From Shewanella pneumatophori (GTDB taxonomy: Bacteria > Pseudomonadota > Gammaproteobacteria > Enterobacterales > Shewanellaceae): a DNA stretch of 64,000 nt. Location: positions 62,001 through 126,000 of the forward strand of contig NZ_JAKILB010000007.1 of the NCBI RefSeq assembly GCF_023283895.1. The letters run 5' to 3'. The position numbers were made by a program, and so were the translations under genes. Shown in pieces: positions 9,278-17,860 of the stretch. Each line of letters starts with the position of its first letter. Positions within the stretch are counted from its first letter, which is position 1. Below the pieces are notes generated by a model that was given only the letters and a program-made list of their open reading frames with translations, was not told the origin of the DNA and ran no database searches.

Positions 9278-10291
9278 ATGACAATCAAAATTGGTATCAA
9301 CGGCTTCGGTAGAATGGGGCGTTTAGCATTACGCTCTGCATGGAACAACACTGATGTGGAATTTGTACAGATCAACGATCCAGCGGGTGATGCAACCACA
9401 TTAGCGCATTTGCTGACATTTGACTCTGTACATGGTCGCTGGTCTGAAGAGGCAACAGCTGAAGGCACTGATATCGTAATTGGTAGTAAACGTATTACCA
9501 CTACGCGTAATAAAGCGATTGCAGAAACAGATTGGTCAGCTTGTGACGTAGTGATTGAAGCATCTGGTGTGATGAAAACTAAAGCGCTGTTACAAGCGTA
9601 TTTAGACCAAGGTGTAAAACGTGTAGTCGTGACGGCACCAGTGAAAGAAGAAGGTGTATTGAATATTGTGATGGGGGTTAACCATGACCTTTACGATAAA
9701 GATATTCACCCAATCGTGACCGCAGCTTCTTGTACTACAAACTGTTTAGCGCCAGTTGTTAAAGTTATTCATGAAAAAATTGGTATTAAGCATGGTTCGA
9801 TGACCACTATTCACGACATTACTAATACCCAAACCATTTTGGATGCACCGCATAAAGATCTGCGCCGTGCTCGTGCATGTGGCTTGAGCTTAATCCCGAC
9901 AACAACCGGTAGCGCAACGGCAATCACTCATATTTTCCCAGAGCTCAAGGGCAAGCTTAATGGCCACGCAGTGCGTATTCCACTAGCAAACGCTTCTATC
10001 ACAGACTGTGTGTTTGAAGTTGAGCGTGAAACGACTGAGGCAGAGGTTAACCAGTTACTGCAACAAGCAGCTGCTGGCGAACTTAAAGATATTTTAGGCT
10101 ATGAAGAGCGCCCATTAGTATCGGTTGATTATAAAACGGATCCACGTTCAAGCATTATCGATGCGCCTTCAACCATGGTGGTTAATGGCACTCAAGTTAA
10201 GCTTTACGTGTGGTACGACAATGAGTGGGGCTACGCTAACCGTACAGCGGAGTTGGCAATTATGGTCGGTAAAATGGATCAACAGGCTTAA
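9278..10291 (+). CDS. ArsJ-associated glyceraldehyde-3-phosphate dehydrogenase
   Basis: 337 residues, a complete type I GAPDH: NAD-binding [10 protein letters not shown] at residues 6-15, the catalytic SCTTNC with Cys152, and His179 in MTTIHD. Its position between acr3 and arsJ marks it as the arsenic-linked GAPDH that uses arsenate in place of phosphate to make 1-arseno-3-phosphoglycerate, the substrate exported by ArsJ; this link is known from other ars operons. A glycolytic role is possible but less likely here. Ribosome site AAGAGACGACT precedes the ATG. Confidence 0.94.
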   Translation: MTIKIGINGFGRMGRLALRSAWNNTDVEFVQINDPAGDATTLAHLLTFDSVHGRWSEEATAEGTDIVIGSKRITTTRNKAIAETDWSACDVVIEASGVMKTKALLQAYLDQGVKRVVVTAPVKEEGVLNIVMGVNHDLYDKDIHPIVTAASCTTNCLAPVVKVIHEKIGIKHGSMTTIHDITNTQTILDAPHKDLRRARACGLSLIPTTTGSATAITHIFPELKGKLNGHAVRIPLANASITDCVFEVERETTEAEVNQLLQQAAAGELKDILGYEERPLVSVDYKTDPRSSIIDAPSTMVVNGTQVKLYVWYDNEWGYANRTAELAIMVGKMDQQA

Positions 10292-10332
10292 CTCTAAGGG
10301 TTTAGGAAGAGCAGGACGCTTCGCTTATAGAT

Positions 10333-10352
10333 CCTAGGACCTAGGGCCTAGG
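10333..10352. repeat. Clustered CCTAGG palindromes
   Basis: Two CCTAGG hexamers at the ends of a 20-base block with ACCTAGGG between them; three overlapping avrII-like palindromes in 20 bases. The block sits inside a longer imperfect inverted repeat whose arms are AAGAGCAGGAC (10306-10316) and GTCTGCTCTT (10373-10382). It lies between the GAPDH gene and the arsJ remnant. Confidence 0.65.
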
Positions 10353-10432
10353 AAAAGCTAAATTGGAATCGTGTCTGCTCTTTGGCTGTTTCTTTTCCCT
10401 TGCATCCTCATTCCTTTTTAGGTGGTTTGATC

Positions 10433-10513
10433 GTGCTAACAAAACTTCATTCATTACCGGATAGCATTAAGCAGTAGTTAATTGTTACTGGAGCCCCTAT
10501 TTGAGTGGGCATT
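10433..10513 (+). pseudogene. Remnant of a second arsJ 5' end
   Basis: Positions 10433-10492 match the first 60 bases of arsJ (10544-10603) at 52 of 60 positions by my count. The copy keeps a GTG start with AGGTGG upstream but has TAG at 10475-10477, so it could encode only 14 residues (MLTKLHSLPDSIKQ). Similarity then fades, with TGGGCATT still shared around 10506-10513. Most differences fall at third codon positions, as between two diverged functional genes, so this looks like the leftover of another arsJ allele rather than a recent tandem slip. A role as a translated leader is possible. Confidence 0.8.
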
Positions 10514-10543
10514 ACGCTCGTTATTTCATATAGAGAATAAGCT

Positions 10544-11761
10544 GTGTTAACAAAACTTCGTTCATTACCAGATAGCATTAAGCAGTACTTAATCGTGACC
10601 GGTAACTACTGGGCATTTACCCTTACCGATGGCGCATTGCGCATGTTGGTGGTGCTGCATTTCTATGACTTAGGTTATACACCGTTAGCGATTGCTATGC
10701 TGTTTCTGTTTTACGAAATCTTTGGTGTTATTACTAACCTTGTTGGTGGCTGGCTAGGCGCGAGGCTGGGGCTTAATCGCACCATGAATATTGGCCTTGG
10801 TCTGCAAATTGTAGCGCTCTCTATGCTGTTGCTGCCAAGTGCAATGCTTACAGTACCTTGGGTGATGGCAGCGCAGGCGATGTCAGGGATCGCCAAAGAT
10901 CTTAATAAGATGAGTGCTAAGAGTGCCATTAAAACATTGGTACCTAAAGGCGCGGAAGATAAGCTCTATCGTTGGGTTGCTATGCTTACCGGCTCTAAGA
11001 ATGCATTGAAAGGTGCTGGTTTCTTCTTAGGCGGGGTATTGCTATCTACAGCAGGCTTCAAAGGCGCGATTGCGATTATGGCTGCGGCACTGCTATTAGT
11101 GTGGATCTATAGCATTGTGAGCCTCAAAGCGGATTTAGGTAAAGCTAAATCTAAACCTAAGTTTACTCAGATATTTTCCAAAAGTGACAGTGTAAATATT
11201 CTGTCGGCGGCGCGATTATTCCTATTTTCTGCTCGCGATGTATGGTTTGTTATTGCTTTACCTGTTTTCTTGGCCAGCCAGCTTGGTTGGGAGCATAGCA
11301 GCGTAGGTACTTTTCTAGCCGCTTGGGTCATTGCCTATGGCATGGTGCAATCTTTCGCACCAGCATTAACCGCCAGAAAAGGTGCACCAGACGGTAAGGC
11401 TGCCACAATTTGGGCTGGTATGCTGACATTAGTGACCAGCATACTTGCAGTCGTCATGTTTACTGGTTGGATTGCACCACAAGTTGCGCTAATTGTCGGG
11501 CTTATGGTGTTCGGTGCGGTGTTTGCGATTAACTCGTCATTACATAGCTATTTAATCGTTAGTTATGCGGGCGAAGATGGTGTATCGCTTGATATCGGTT
11601 TTTACTACATGGCTAACGCGATGGGACGTTTATTAGGCACCATATTGTCAGGCTGGGTTTATCAAGAAGCGGGCTTGTCGGCTTGCTTGATGATTTCTGC
11701 AGCCATGTTGCTTACAACATTTATTATCTCCTTCAAACTGCCTCGCGCTTCTACGCACTAG
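10544..11761 (+). CDS. arsJ: Organoarsenical efflux MFS transporter ArsJ
   Basis: 405 residues with about 11-12 membrane segments. The N-terminus (QYLIVTGNYWAFTLTDGALR) and the internal DLNKMSAKSAIK block are characteristic of ArsJ, an MFS carrier that exports 1-arseno-3-phosphoglycerate, which then decays to arsenate outside. The enzyme that makes this substrate is encoded by the GAPDH gene just upstream. Start is GTG 10544 behind AGAGA. The last gene of the cluster; a strong hairpin follows at 11794-11829. Confidence 0.95.
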   Translation: MLTKLRSLPDSIKQYLIVTGNYWAFTLTDGALRMLVVLHFYDLGYTPLAIAMLFLFYEIFGVITNLVGGWLGARLGLNRTMNIGLGLQIVALSMLLLPSAMLTVPWVMAAQAMSGIAKDLNKMSAKSAIKTLVPKGAEDKLYRWVAMLTGSKNALKGAGFFLGGVLLSTAGFKGAIAIMAAALLLVWIYSIVSLKADLGKAKSKPKFTQIFSKSDSVNILSAARLFLFSARDVWFVIALPVFLASQLGWEHSSVGTFLAAWVIAYGMVQSFAPALTARKGAPDGKAATIWAGMLTLVTSILAVVMFTGWIAPQVALIVGLMVFGAVFAINSSLHSYLIVSYAGEDGVSLDIGFYYMANAMGRLLGTILSGWVYQEAGLSACLMISAAMLLTTFIISFKLPRASTH

Positions 11762-11793
11762 CTGCTTCACTGGTCTTATTGGTAGCACTTATC

Positions 11794-11829
11794 GTTGTCA
11801 TAGCGTTGCTAAGCGCTATGACAACTTTT
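11794..11829 (+). terminator. Terminator of the ars cluster
   Basis: Perfect 12-base stem (GTTGTCATAGCG / CGCTATGACAAC) with an 8-base loop followed by four T residues, 33 bases after the arsJ stop. Confidence 0.85.
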
Positions 11830-11946
11830 CAACTTACTGCACTAGTTTATTTTCTAGCCTTTCCAATCGTTAACAATTCGTTGTAATCTGTTTGCTAAGT
11901 TGGAGTTTTTTATCATCTTTGATAGCTAACTCGCTTTATTAGGACC

Positions 11947-11978
11947 TTTTGATCTTGCTATGCCAATGAAAGATCAAA
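11947..11978 (+). promoter_or_regulatory. Inverted repeat upstream of the AGCS symporter gene
   Basis: TTTTGATCTT (11947-11956) and AAGATCAAAA (11969-11978) are perfect 10-base arms around a 12-base spacer, about 80 bases before the gene start. It could be a repressor operator or a leader hairpin. No glycine-riboswitch-like sequence is apparent in this leader. Confidence 0.5.
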
Positions 11979-12056
11979 AAGCCCTAAATACATGATCATA
12001 AATATAAGTATAAATATAAATAATAACGATAATTTCTCTGTATCGACGAGGTTTGA

Positions 12057-13433
12057 ATGGAAGCTATTACGAATTTAGTAAGCATGATCAATTCCGTAGT
12101 CTGGGGGACTCCAATGCTGGTGATGATCTTGGGAGTGGGGTTATTCCTTACTGTCGGATTACGCCTAATGCCTATTTTAAAACTAGGCACTGGCTTCAAG
12201 CTGTTGTGGTCAGGTCGAATTCCAGATAAAGACAAAAATATGAAGGGCGAAATTAGCCCTTTTAATGCCTTAATGACATCACTGTCGGCTACTATTGGTA
12301 CCGGTAATATTGCCGGTGTCGCAACCGCTATTTTTATCGGTGGACCTGGTGCACTATTTTGGATGTGGTGCACGGCGCTGGTGGGGATGGCGACTAAATT
12401 TGCAGAGGCGGTGCTTGCGGTAAAATACCGTGAAGTCGACGACAACGGTAACCACGTTGGCGGCCCAATGTACTACATCAAAAACGGCTTGGGCTCTAAG
12501 TGGGCGTGGCTAGGTACAGCTTTTGCGCTATTTGGTTCGTTAGCTGGTTTTGGTATTGGTAATACAGTGCAGGCGAACTCAGTTGCTGATGCATTAGGCA
12601 GTAACTTTGGCGTACCAAACTGGGTAACTGGTGTGGTGCTAATGGTACTTGTTGGTGCAGTGCTAATGGGCGGCATTAAGCGCATAGCCGACGTGGCGGG
12701 CAAGCTTGTCCCTATGATGACGGTTTTCTATCTTGCTGCGGGTGTGGCCGTACTTATTGTCTACGCTGCGGAGATCCCGGCGGCAATTGAGCTTATTTTA
12801 CATAGTGCATTTAACCCTGTTGCTGCGCAAGGTGGTTTTGCTGGAGCCGCGGTGTGGGCGGCAATTCGCTTTGGTGTGGCGCGCGGTGTGTTCTCTAATG
12901 AAGCGGGTCTTGGTAGTGCGCCTATTGCTCATGCTGCTGCACAAACTAATAACCCTGTGGCACAAGGCTTAGTGGCAATGCTAGGTACGTTTATCGATAC
13001 CTTAATTGTTTGTAGCATTACAGGTTTAGCCATTATTGTTTCAGGGGCTTGGACTTCAGGTGAAAATGGCGCAGCGCTAACTTCATTTGCGTTCTCGCAT
13101 GCATTCCCGATGGGCAATTATGTGGTGGCAATCGCGCTGACTATTTTTGCATTCACAACAATTCTTGGTTGGAGTTTTTACTGCGAAAAGTGTGTGCAGT
13201 TCTTATTTGGTGTCAAAGCCATTAAGCCGTTTAGAATTATCTGGACGCTAGTTGTGCCGCTAGGTGCAGTTAGCTCGCTGGAGTTTATTTGGCTTTTGGC
13301 GGACACGCTCAATGCGATGATGGCTATTCCTAACCTAATTGCATTGGCATTATTAAGCCCTGTGGTGTTTGCGCTTACGCGAGAATATTTCTTGAAGAAG
13401 CGTGAAACCGATGCGGCAACGCAAAAAAGTTAA
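12057..13433 (+). CDS. Sodium:alanine/glycine symporter (AGCS family)
   Basis: 458 residues, about ten to eleven membrane segments. The family signature is plain: ATIGTGNIAGVATAIFIGGP near residues 79-98 and a C-terminal TTILGWSFYCEKCVQFLFG. AGCS carriers take up alanine, glycine or related small amino acids with Na+ across the inner membrane. The ATG follows GACGAGG. It is a single gene with its own leader (inverted repeat at 11947-11978) and terminator. The exact amino acid cannot be told from the sequence. Confidence 0.94.
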   Translation: MEAITNLVSMINSVVWGTPMLVMILGVGLFLTVGLRLMPILKLGTGFKLLWSGRIPDKDKNMKGEISPFNALMTSLSATIGTGNIAGVATAIFIGGPGALFWMWCTALVGMATKFAEAVLAVKYREVDDNGNHVGGPMYYIKNGLGSKWAWLGTAFALFGSLAGFGIGNTVQANSVADALGSNFGVPNWVTGVVLMVLVGAVLMGGIKRIADVAGKLVPMMTVFYLAAGVAVLIVYAAEIPAAIELILHSAFNPVAAQGGFAGAAVWAAIRFGVARGVFSNEAGLGSAPIAHAAAQTNNPVAQGLVAMLGTFIDTLIVCSITGLAIIVSGAWTSGENGAALTSFAFSHAFPMGNYVVAIALTIFAFTTILGWSFYCEKCVQFLFGVKAIKPFRIIWTLVVPLGAVSSLEFIWLLADTLNAMMAIPNLIALALLSPVVFALTREYFLKKRETDAATQKS

Positions 13434-13447
13434 ATAGTGATAAAACT

Positions 13448-13484
13448 AAAAAAGCTCCTGCATATTATGTCAGGAGCTTTTTTT
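13448..13484 (+). terminator. Terminator after the AGCS gene
   Basis: AAAAAAGCTCCTG / CAGGAGCTTTTTT stem, 10-base loop; the A and T runs allow function on both strands, serving also the facing small gene. Confidence 0.93.
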
Positions 13485-13537
13485 ATATATCTGAGTCAGT
13501 CGATGCTGCTCAAATATTGTTTAGCACGTACTTTGGG

Positions 13538-13717
13538 TTATGCCCAAAAATCATCTTCACTTAAATCGCGCTTCAATTGCGCTTGTTCAAGGTAGTCTTC
13601 AAGACGTTTTTTAACGGCTTTCTTACGGGCTAACTCGTCAGCACTTTGCTGATCTTTAGGCGTTGTGTACGCCTCCATTTCTGCGTCGTTGGGCACCAAC
13701 TCAAAAGTCTGAGCCAT
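13538..13717 (-). CDS. Small charged protein, PA3496-like
   Basis: About 59 residues from ATG 13717 (a GTG lies one codon upstream); AGAGGA is suitably spaced for the ATG. The product has no membrane segment and a basic/acidic helical C-terminal half with KKAVKKRLEDYLEQAQLKRDL and an acidic end. This resembles small PA3496-type proteins of gammaproteobacteria, which have no firm function. Converges with the AGCS gene. Confidence 0.7.
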   Translation of the reverse strand: MAQTFELVPNDAEMEAYTTPKDQQSADELARKKAVKKRLEDYLEQAQLKRDLSEDDFWA

Positions 13718-14044
13718 CACGAATTCCTCTTAGCTAGGTATCCATGTTCCGAAGCGCTTACTTAGCGTTAAAAGGAAATACTTTGATACCATCGGTTAAT
13801 AACTAAACAATGTGTGCACTCTTTGGCTTACTTAATTAAACCCATCAGTGAGTGCTTAATTTGGAATTTAGCAGGAAGTGATTTAAAAATATGCGATCCA
13901 TGTAACAAAATTACATTTATCGTTCATTTTTTATTAATCTGGATGTTTTTTAGTGATTTAGTGAAACTTAATAACTAACACGGCAAATTTTATAACTGGC
14001 CATTTATACTTAAAAGTAGCATAAATGGCCTTATTTACAGGACC
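13718..14044. other. AT-rich intergenic region
   Basis: No gene seen. It carries the promoter region of the small minus-strand gene at its left end. The stem GGCCATTTAT (13998-14007) / ATAAATGGCC (14021-14030) at its right end, about 15 bases past the TorF stop, probably terminates or stabilises the TorF message. Confidence 0.6.
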
Positions 14045-14737
14045 TTATAGAGTAAAGCTGTAGCTATAACCGAGTAAAAACTTGGCATCATCGTTTTTAA
14101 GATCTGTATCACTGACAGTAAAAGATACAGTACCGAGGTCGGTATCTTTACTCAGCGCTAGTGAGTAATCAGAATAACTGTCGGTATTGTACCAAGCGGT
14201 GGTCACATCGCCTGTTGAATAGCCATAATGGGCACCAATAGAGAGAGTATCTGACAGTGGATAACTAAAATTGGCTTGAGCATAACCCATATCGCTATTA
14301 TCAAGGGGCTCACTAGCGACATCATCGCCTGCATGGACAACATGAGAGTAGCTTACGCTGAGCCATTTCCAACTTAGTGCAGCAGTTACCTCAGAGAAAT
14401 CAATACTGCCGTCAGCATCAGGGTAGGCGTAATACAGATAGTTAATATCGTAGCCAAAGTCGTCAGTAAAGTTACCTGTAAAACCGGCGTAGAAGTCTAC
14501 CTCGTAACTGGTGTCATCGCCAAAATCGACATTTGACGCCCAAGTGCCCGCATAAAAGCCGGATTCATGGCTGTAATCAATGCCGCCTTGCACAGCTACA
14601 GCGTCATCAGTTTGGGTTACACCACGCCATAAGTAGTTTGAAGTTGCACCAATGTTGGCTTCAACGGCTGCATCAGCCGATGTTGCGATTAGTGAGCTTA
14701 AAAGTACTGCACCAGTATTGATTAGTAGCTTGTTCAT
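14045..14737 (-). CDS. TorF-family putative outer-membrane porin
   Basis: 230 residues with a signal peptide ending in SADA-AVEAN near residue 24. The mature part is made of alternating short beta strands rich in Tyr, Trp, Asp and Gly and ends in the strand FLLGYSYSFTL with terminal aromatic/leucine residues, as outer-membrane barrels do. NIGATSNYLWRGVTQTDD is the hallmark of the TIGR02001/TorF family, first noted beside trimethylamine-oxide respiration genes in Shewanella. No Tor genes lie here, so its substrate is open. Confidence 0.9.
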   Translation of the reverse strand: MNKLLINTGAVLLSSLIATSADAAVEANIGATSNYLWRGVTQTDDAVAVQGGIDYSHESGFYAGTWASNVDFGDDTSYEVDFYAGFTGNFTDDFGYDINYLYYAYPDADGSIDFSEVTAALSWKWLSVSYSHVVHAGDDVASEPLDNSDMGYAQANFSYPLSDTLSIGAHYGYSTGDVTTAWYNTDSYSDYSLALSKDTDLGTVSFTVSDTDLKNDDAKFLLGYSYSFTL

Positions 14738-14911
14738 AGTATTCCCCTTTGGTGAAACATTATTGTTTTTGAAGGTCAGAAGTTATTTAGCAAGCTCTAA
14801 GCCAGAATAAACATCTAATTAAAACAGTTGTTTATATGTTTTAAGGAATAATGGTTGTTCAATAATGATACAAATTAGGGCGGGGAGCACCGAGATGGGG
14901 CAGACAGGCAT

Positions 14912-14936
14912 AAAAAAACCTCCGAAGGGGAGGTTT
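14912..14936 (-). terminator. Terminator of the HU gene
   Basis: On the minus strand AACCTCC / GGAGGTT stem followed by a run of seven T residues, 26 bases after the HU stop codon. Confidence 0.88.
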
Positions 14937-14961
14937 AGTTATTAACTGCGGAAACAGTGAT

Positions 14962-15234
14962 TTAGTTAACGCTATCTTTAAGCGTTTTACCTGCTTTGAA
15001 CTTAGGTACTGTAGCCGCAGGGATCTGGATTTCTTTACCAGTCTGTGGGTTACGACCTGTACGAGCTGCGCGTTGAGTTGTTTCAAAAGAACCAAAACCA
15101 ACGATAGAGATCTTGTCTCCATTCTTCATTGCTTCTGCAACAGTTTCTTCAAAAGATTTTAATGCACGCGCGGCTTCAGCTTTAGTTAGTTCTGCAGATT
15201 CAGCCATTTTTGCAACAAGTTCAGTCTTATTCAT
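14962..15234 (-). CDS. hupA: Nucleoid protein HU, alpha-like subunit
   Basis: 90 residues, the exact length of HU. MNKTELVAKMAESAELTKAE, the hydrophobic core GDKISIVGFGSFE and the DNA-binding arm RTGRNPQTGKEIQIPA with its conserved proline are all intact. HU dimers bend and coat DNA and affect recombination, repair and transcription. The N-terminus MNKTEL is closer to HU-alpha than HU-beta, so hupA is the likely name but paralogue assignment is not certain. Monocistronic with its own terminator. Confidence 0.93.
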   Translation of the reverse strand: MNKTELVAKMAESAELTKAEAARALKSFEETVAEAMKNGDKISIVGFGSFETTQRAARTGRNPQTGKEIQIPAATVPKFKAGKTLKDSVN

Positions 15235-15369
15235 TTGAATAGTCTCTTCTTTCCGTAGATTTAATTGTTAGTAGCGTTATGTAACATGCCATAAGCTTTT
15301 GCATTTGAAAAGTGCTTTAGCCTTATGACATGGGCATTAAAGTCAAAAATAGGGGCAAATTCTCAATTT

Positions 15370-16176
15370 TTACTCTTCCAATAGCTGATATAAGATCTGT
15401 TTCACAACATTGGGCTCAAAAGGCTTGTCACACAGGGCGTTAACGCCAGCTTGTGAAACATTGCTTAAATGGGTCTCATTGGCTTCAGAAGACACCATTA
15501 AAATCGGTATATGTGATTGCTGGCTATCGTTACGAATAAACTGGGTAAGCGCGAGGCCATCTACGCTAGGCATGTTGTAGTCGGTGATCACTAGGTCAAA
15601 CATTTGTTGCTGCATCAGCTCAATTGCTTGTTGGCCATCTTCGGCTTCGGTGATCATTCTCAGGCCTAAATTGGTGATGGTTCGCTTAATAATGTTACGT
15701 GCCATCTTGCTGTCATCGACCACTAACACCCGTAAGTCTTGTACATCAAAGTGGGTTAGATCTAATTCATCATTGCTAAGCAAGTCTATGGTGGCGTTAA
15801 TTGCTTTGCCTAAATGCTCTGCACTAAATGGTTTAGGCAAAATAGCAACCACGCCCGATTGTCTGAATTGCTCTAATTGCTCACGGCGACACTCACTAGA
15901 AACCAACATAAATTGAATATCACTAAAGTGAGCTGATGATTTTATTTGCTGTAAAAGCTCTAGCGCCGTGCCATCGGCATAGTGCATGGCACTTGCAACT
16001 AAATCTGGTTGATGGCGATTGATGATCTGCATGGCTTCAGCAAGATTAGTTGCGGTTTGGATTAACTTCACACCTTCTTGCTCTAAACGCTGACAAATGA
16101 TTTTTCTCTGCGTATCTGAAGGCTCTACAAGCAAGATAGAAAGTTCGCTGGGCTGTAAATGGCTCATAAGTGTCAT
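15370..16176 (-). CDS. Tandem receiver-domain protein (pseudo-receiver plus receiver)
   Basis: 268 residues, two CheY-like domains and no output domain. The second (residues ~148-266) is canonical: acidic pocket D154 D155, phospho-acceptor D199 in VITDYNMP, and Lys in CDKPF. The first (~12-125) keeps the fold and the LPKPF lysine but has Ala63 where the acceptor Asp should be (LVASAMHYADG) and EP instead of DD in the pocket, so it is probably not phosphorylated. No histidine kinase gene is adjacent. It may act as a phosphate relay or through protein contacts. Confidence 0.88.
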   Translation of the reverse strand: MTLMSHLQPSELSILLVEPSDTQRKIICQRLEQEGVKLIQTATNLAEAMQIINRHQPDLVASAMHYADGTALELLQQIKSSAHFSDIQFMLVSSECRREQLEQFRQSGVVAILPKPFSAEHLGKAINATIDLLSNDELDLTHFDVQDLRVLVVDDSKMARNIIKRTITNLGLRMITEAEDGQQAIELMQQQMFDLVITDYNMPSVDGLALTQFIRNDSQQSHIPILMVSSEANETHLSNVSQAGVNALCDKPFEPNVVKQILYQLLEE

Positions 16177-16249
16177 TACCGTTTTTATTTATTTTATTAT
16201 GGCGCTGAGCTATGCGTAAAACAGCGCATAGCTGAGTAGCGACCTTGGT

Positions 16250-16642
16250 TTAACTGTTGTTGCCTGAGGCGAGATAAAGGCGTGTCTTGTTGCTAAAGGC
16301 TACCCAAAACTGAAAGCTCATTACCACTATGGCGAGAACGACTAGACCGCTAATAGGAATGTTTTGGCCTTGATAGACAACTTTTACATCTTCAGGAGTA
16401 ATTTGATAAGCAATCACTGCGGCAGTCGCTAAAGCGAGCAAAGCGACGGTTTGAATTGCAAGATAGATTTTAAATACTACTCCAGCCCAAAATTGGCGGG
16501 TATATAAGCCGTATAGTACAGGCAAAACACCTAAAGTTAGCAGATCAAAAGTTTGCATCGTAAAAGTGCGCCATAGCGCCGCGACGGCTAAAATAGCGTA
16601 GATAAGCATCAAAAAGGCTAACAGTGGATGTGGTTTGGTCAT
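16250..16642 (-). CDS. Small inner-membrane protein of unknown function
   Basis: 130 residues with four hydrophobic segments at roughly 7-25, 32-48, 55-78 and 97-117. No recognised motif and no signal peptide beyond the first helix. Not recognised as a named family. It is transcribed in the same direction as the receiver protein but 70 bases apart, so linkage is uncertain. Confidence 0.7.
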   Translation of the reverse strand: MTKPHPLLAFLMLIYAILAVAALWRTFTMQTFDLLTLGVLPVLYGLYTRQFWAGVVFKIYLAIQTVALLALATAAVIAYQITPEDVKVVYQGQNIPISGLVVLAIVVMSFQFWVAFSNKTRLYLASGNNS

Positions 16643-16725
16643 TATCTGCTTAAGGCCATCATATTGAATAAATGTGCATTGAAGTGTAAAAAAATCTCAT
16701 AGGTACGTCTATACCCGTATGATTT

Positions 16726-16737
16726 ACGTTATAACGT
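16726..16737. promoter_or_regulatory. 12-base perfect palindrome upstream of the DUF4240 gene
   Basis: ACGTTATAACGT lies between two divergent genes and is fully self-complementary. It could be a small operator. No regulator is suggested by the sequence alone. Confidence 0.4.
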
Positions 16738-16814
16738 GATGGATGTTGTTATACCAATCAATCTGAGTAATGCGCTAGAATAGCGGCAATTAAACCGTAT
16801 GATTAGAGAATCCG

Positions 16815-17324
16815 ATGACTGAATCTGAGTTTTGGGCGTTAGTAACCCGAACATCACCACAACAAGATCAAACAGAGCTAGCTGAAGCCTTAAAGCAAAA
16901 GCTGAGCCCGTTAAGCAATGATGAGTTGCGAGATTTTGACAAGATATTTGGTCAGCAGATGCGTCGAACCTATTCTTGGTCAGTGTGGGGCGCTGCATAT
17001 ATTATTACAGGCTGCGATTCTGAATATGCATTTGCAGAATTTCGTTGTTTCTTAATCTCTCTAGGTCAGGAATGGTACGACAAAGTTGTTGAGTCAGCTG
17101 ATGAGCTGGGCAAGCTTGAGTTGTGGCCTGAAAAAGACGGTTATGCTTACCCATTTCTCGATGAATATGATCTTATTGCGGGTCAGCTTTATGAAGAGCG
17201 TAGCGATGATGAACTTCCTTATGTGCCGTCTGGGCAGGCAACACCTGCAGGCAAAAAGTTCTCGCATAAGAAAAAGCAGCTAAAGGCGACTTATCCGCTG
17301 TTGAGCGCAGCATTTCCTTTTTAA
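16815..17324 (+). CDS. DUF4240 domain protein
   Basis: 169 residues, cytoplasmic, no signal or membrane segment. The opening MTESEFWALV, the stretch WGAAYIITGCDSEYAFAEFR and the following LISLGQEWYDKVV are typical of DUF4240, a family often found as stand-alone proteins near contact-dependent or toxin loci but with no established activity. The C-terminal 30 residues are basic (KKFSHKKKQLKA). No partner gene here; a good terminator follows. Confidence 0.82.
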   Translation: MTESEFWALVTRTSPQQDQTELAEALKQKLSPLSNDELRDFDKIFGQQMRRTYSWSVWGAAYIITGCDSEYAFAEFRCFLISLGQEWYDKVVESADELGKLELWPEKDGYAYPFLDEYDLIAGQLYEERSDDELPYVPSGQATPAGKKFSHKKKQLKATYPLLSAAFPF

Positions 17325-17357
17325 TTGTCATCCTGATTACAGTTAGATAAAGAAAAC

Positions 17358-17383
17358 AAAACGAGGCATTTGCCTCGTTTTTT
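17358..17383 (+). terminator. Terminator after the DUF4240 gene
   Basis: AAAACGAGGCA-TT-TGCCTCGTTTT stem with further T residues; the A-run also makes it usable by the facing minus-strand gene. Confidence 0.92.
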
Positions 17384-17427
17384 GTTACTCAATTTGCTTA
17401 CTTAAATTGATGTTTAGCCGGTATAAG

Positions 17428-17733
17428 TTATTCGAAGCAAACACCAGTGCTATTGTCGAAATCTAATCCGTGGGCTGTACAAGCTAGCTGCATAAACTCT
17501 TGCTCAGAATTCTTAACTTGAGCGTCAAACTCTGATTGCAATGTCGATTCGAGTTCATTCTCAGTTTTAGCCATTTGGTTTTCTATAATTTGGTGATGTT
17601 CTGCGATTGCAGCTTTTTCTTTTGCTGTAAACTCTTCGGCATTAGCTTGGCCTACAAAAGCAAACGCGCTCAAAATGATTGCCAATAGTGCCATACGGCC
17701 AGAAAAAGCGATTTTAGTGGTTGAATAGTTCAT
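17428..17733 (-). CDS. Small exported protein, unknown
   Basis: 101 residues from ATG 17733, chosen because GGAG lies 7 bases before it and a signal peptide begins there (hydrophobic core MALLAIILSAFAFVG, cleavage after GQANA). An in-frame ATG 30 bases upstream has no good ribosome site. The mature part is helical and charged, with two cysteines near the end (LACTAHGLDFD...GVCFE) that could form a disulfide in the periplasm. Not recognised. Confidence 0.75.
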   Translation of the reverse strand: MNYSTTKIAFSGRMALLAIILSAFAFVGQANAEEFTAKEKAAIAEHHQIIENQMAKTENELESTLQSEFDAQVKNSEQEFMQLACTAHGLDFDNSTGVCFE

Positions 17734-17815
17734 ATTGGGCTCCAAACAATTGCGTAAATGCATGTGCTAAGAAACTCTTGGCTCAATTAACCTACTTGCT
17801 CAAGATTATTTCTGT

Positions 17816-17860
17816 ACGTTAGCGTCCCCTTGCGCTTATTTAGCGCTGTGAACCTAACGT
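17816..17860. repeat. Nested hairpins upstream of the small exported protein gene
   Basis: Outer arms ACGTTAG (17816-17822) and CTAACGT (17854-17860) enclose an inner stem GCGCT-TATTT-AGCGC (17832-17846). Possible structured leader RNA or remains of a small interspersed element. Confidence 0.5.

Noticed and set aside
11762..12056. Glycine riboswitch in front of the AGCS gene
   Set aside because: The leader has a simple inverted repeat but lacks the conserved glycine-riboswitch core.
14859..15122. 87-codon minus-strand frame overlapping the HU gene
   Set aside because: Alternate frame of HU with Leu/Lys-rich, low-quality sequence.
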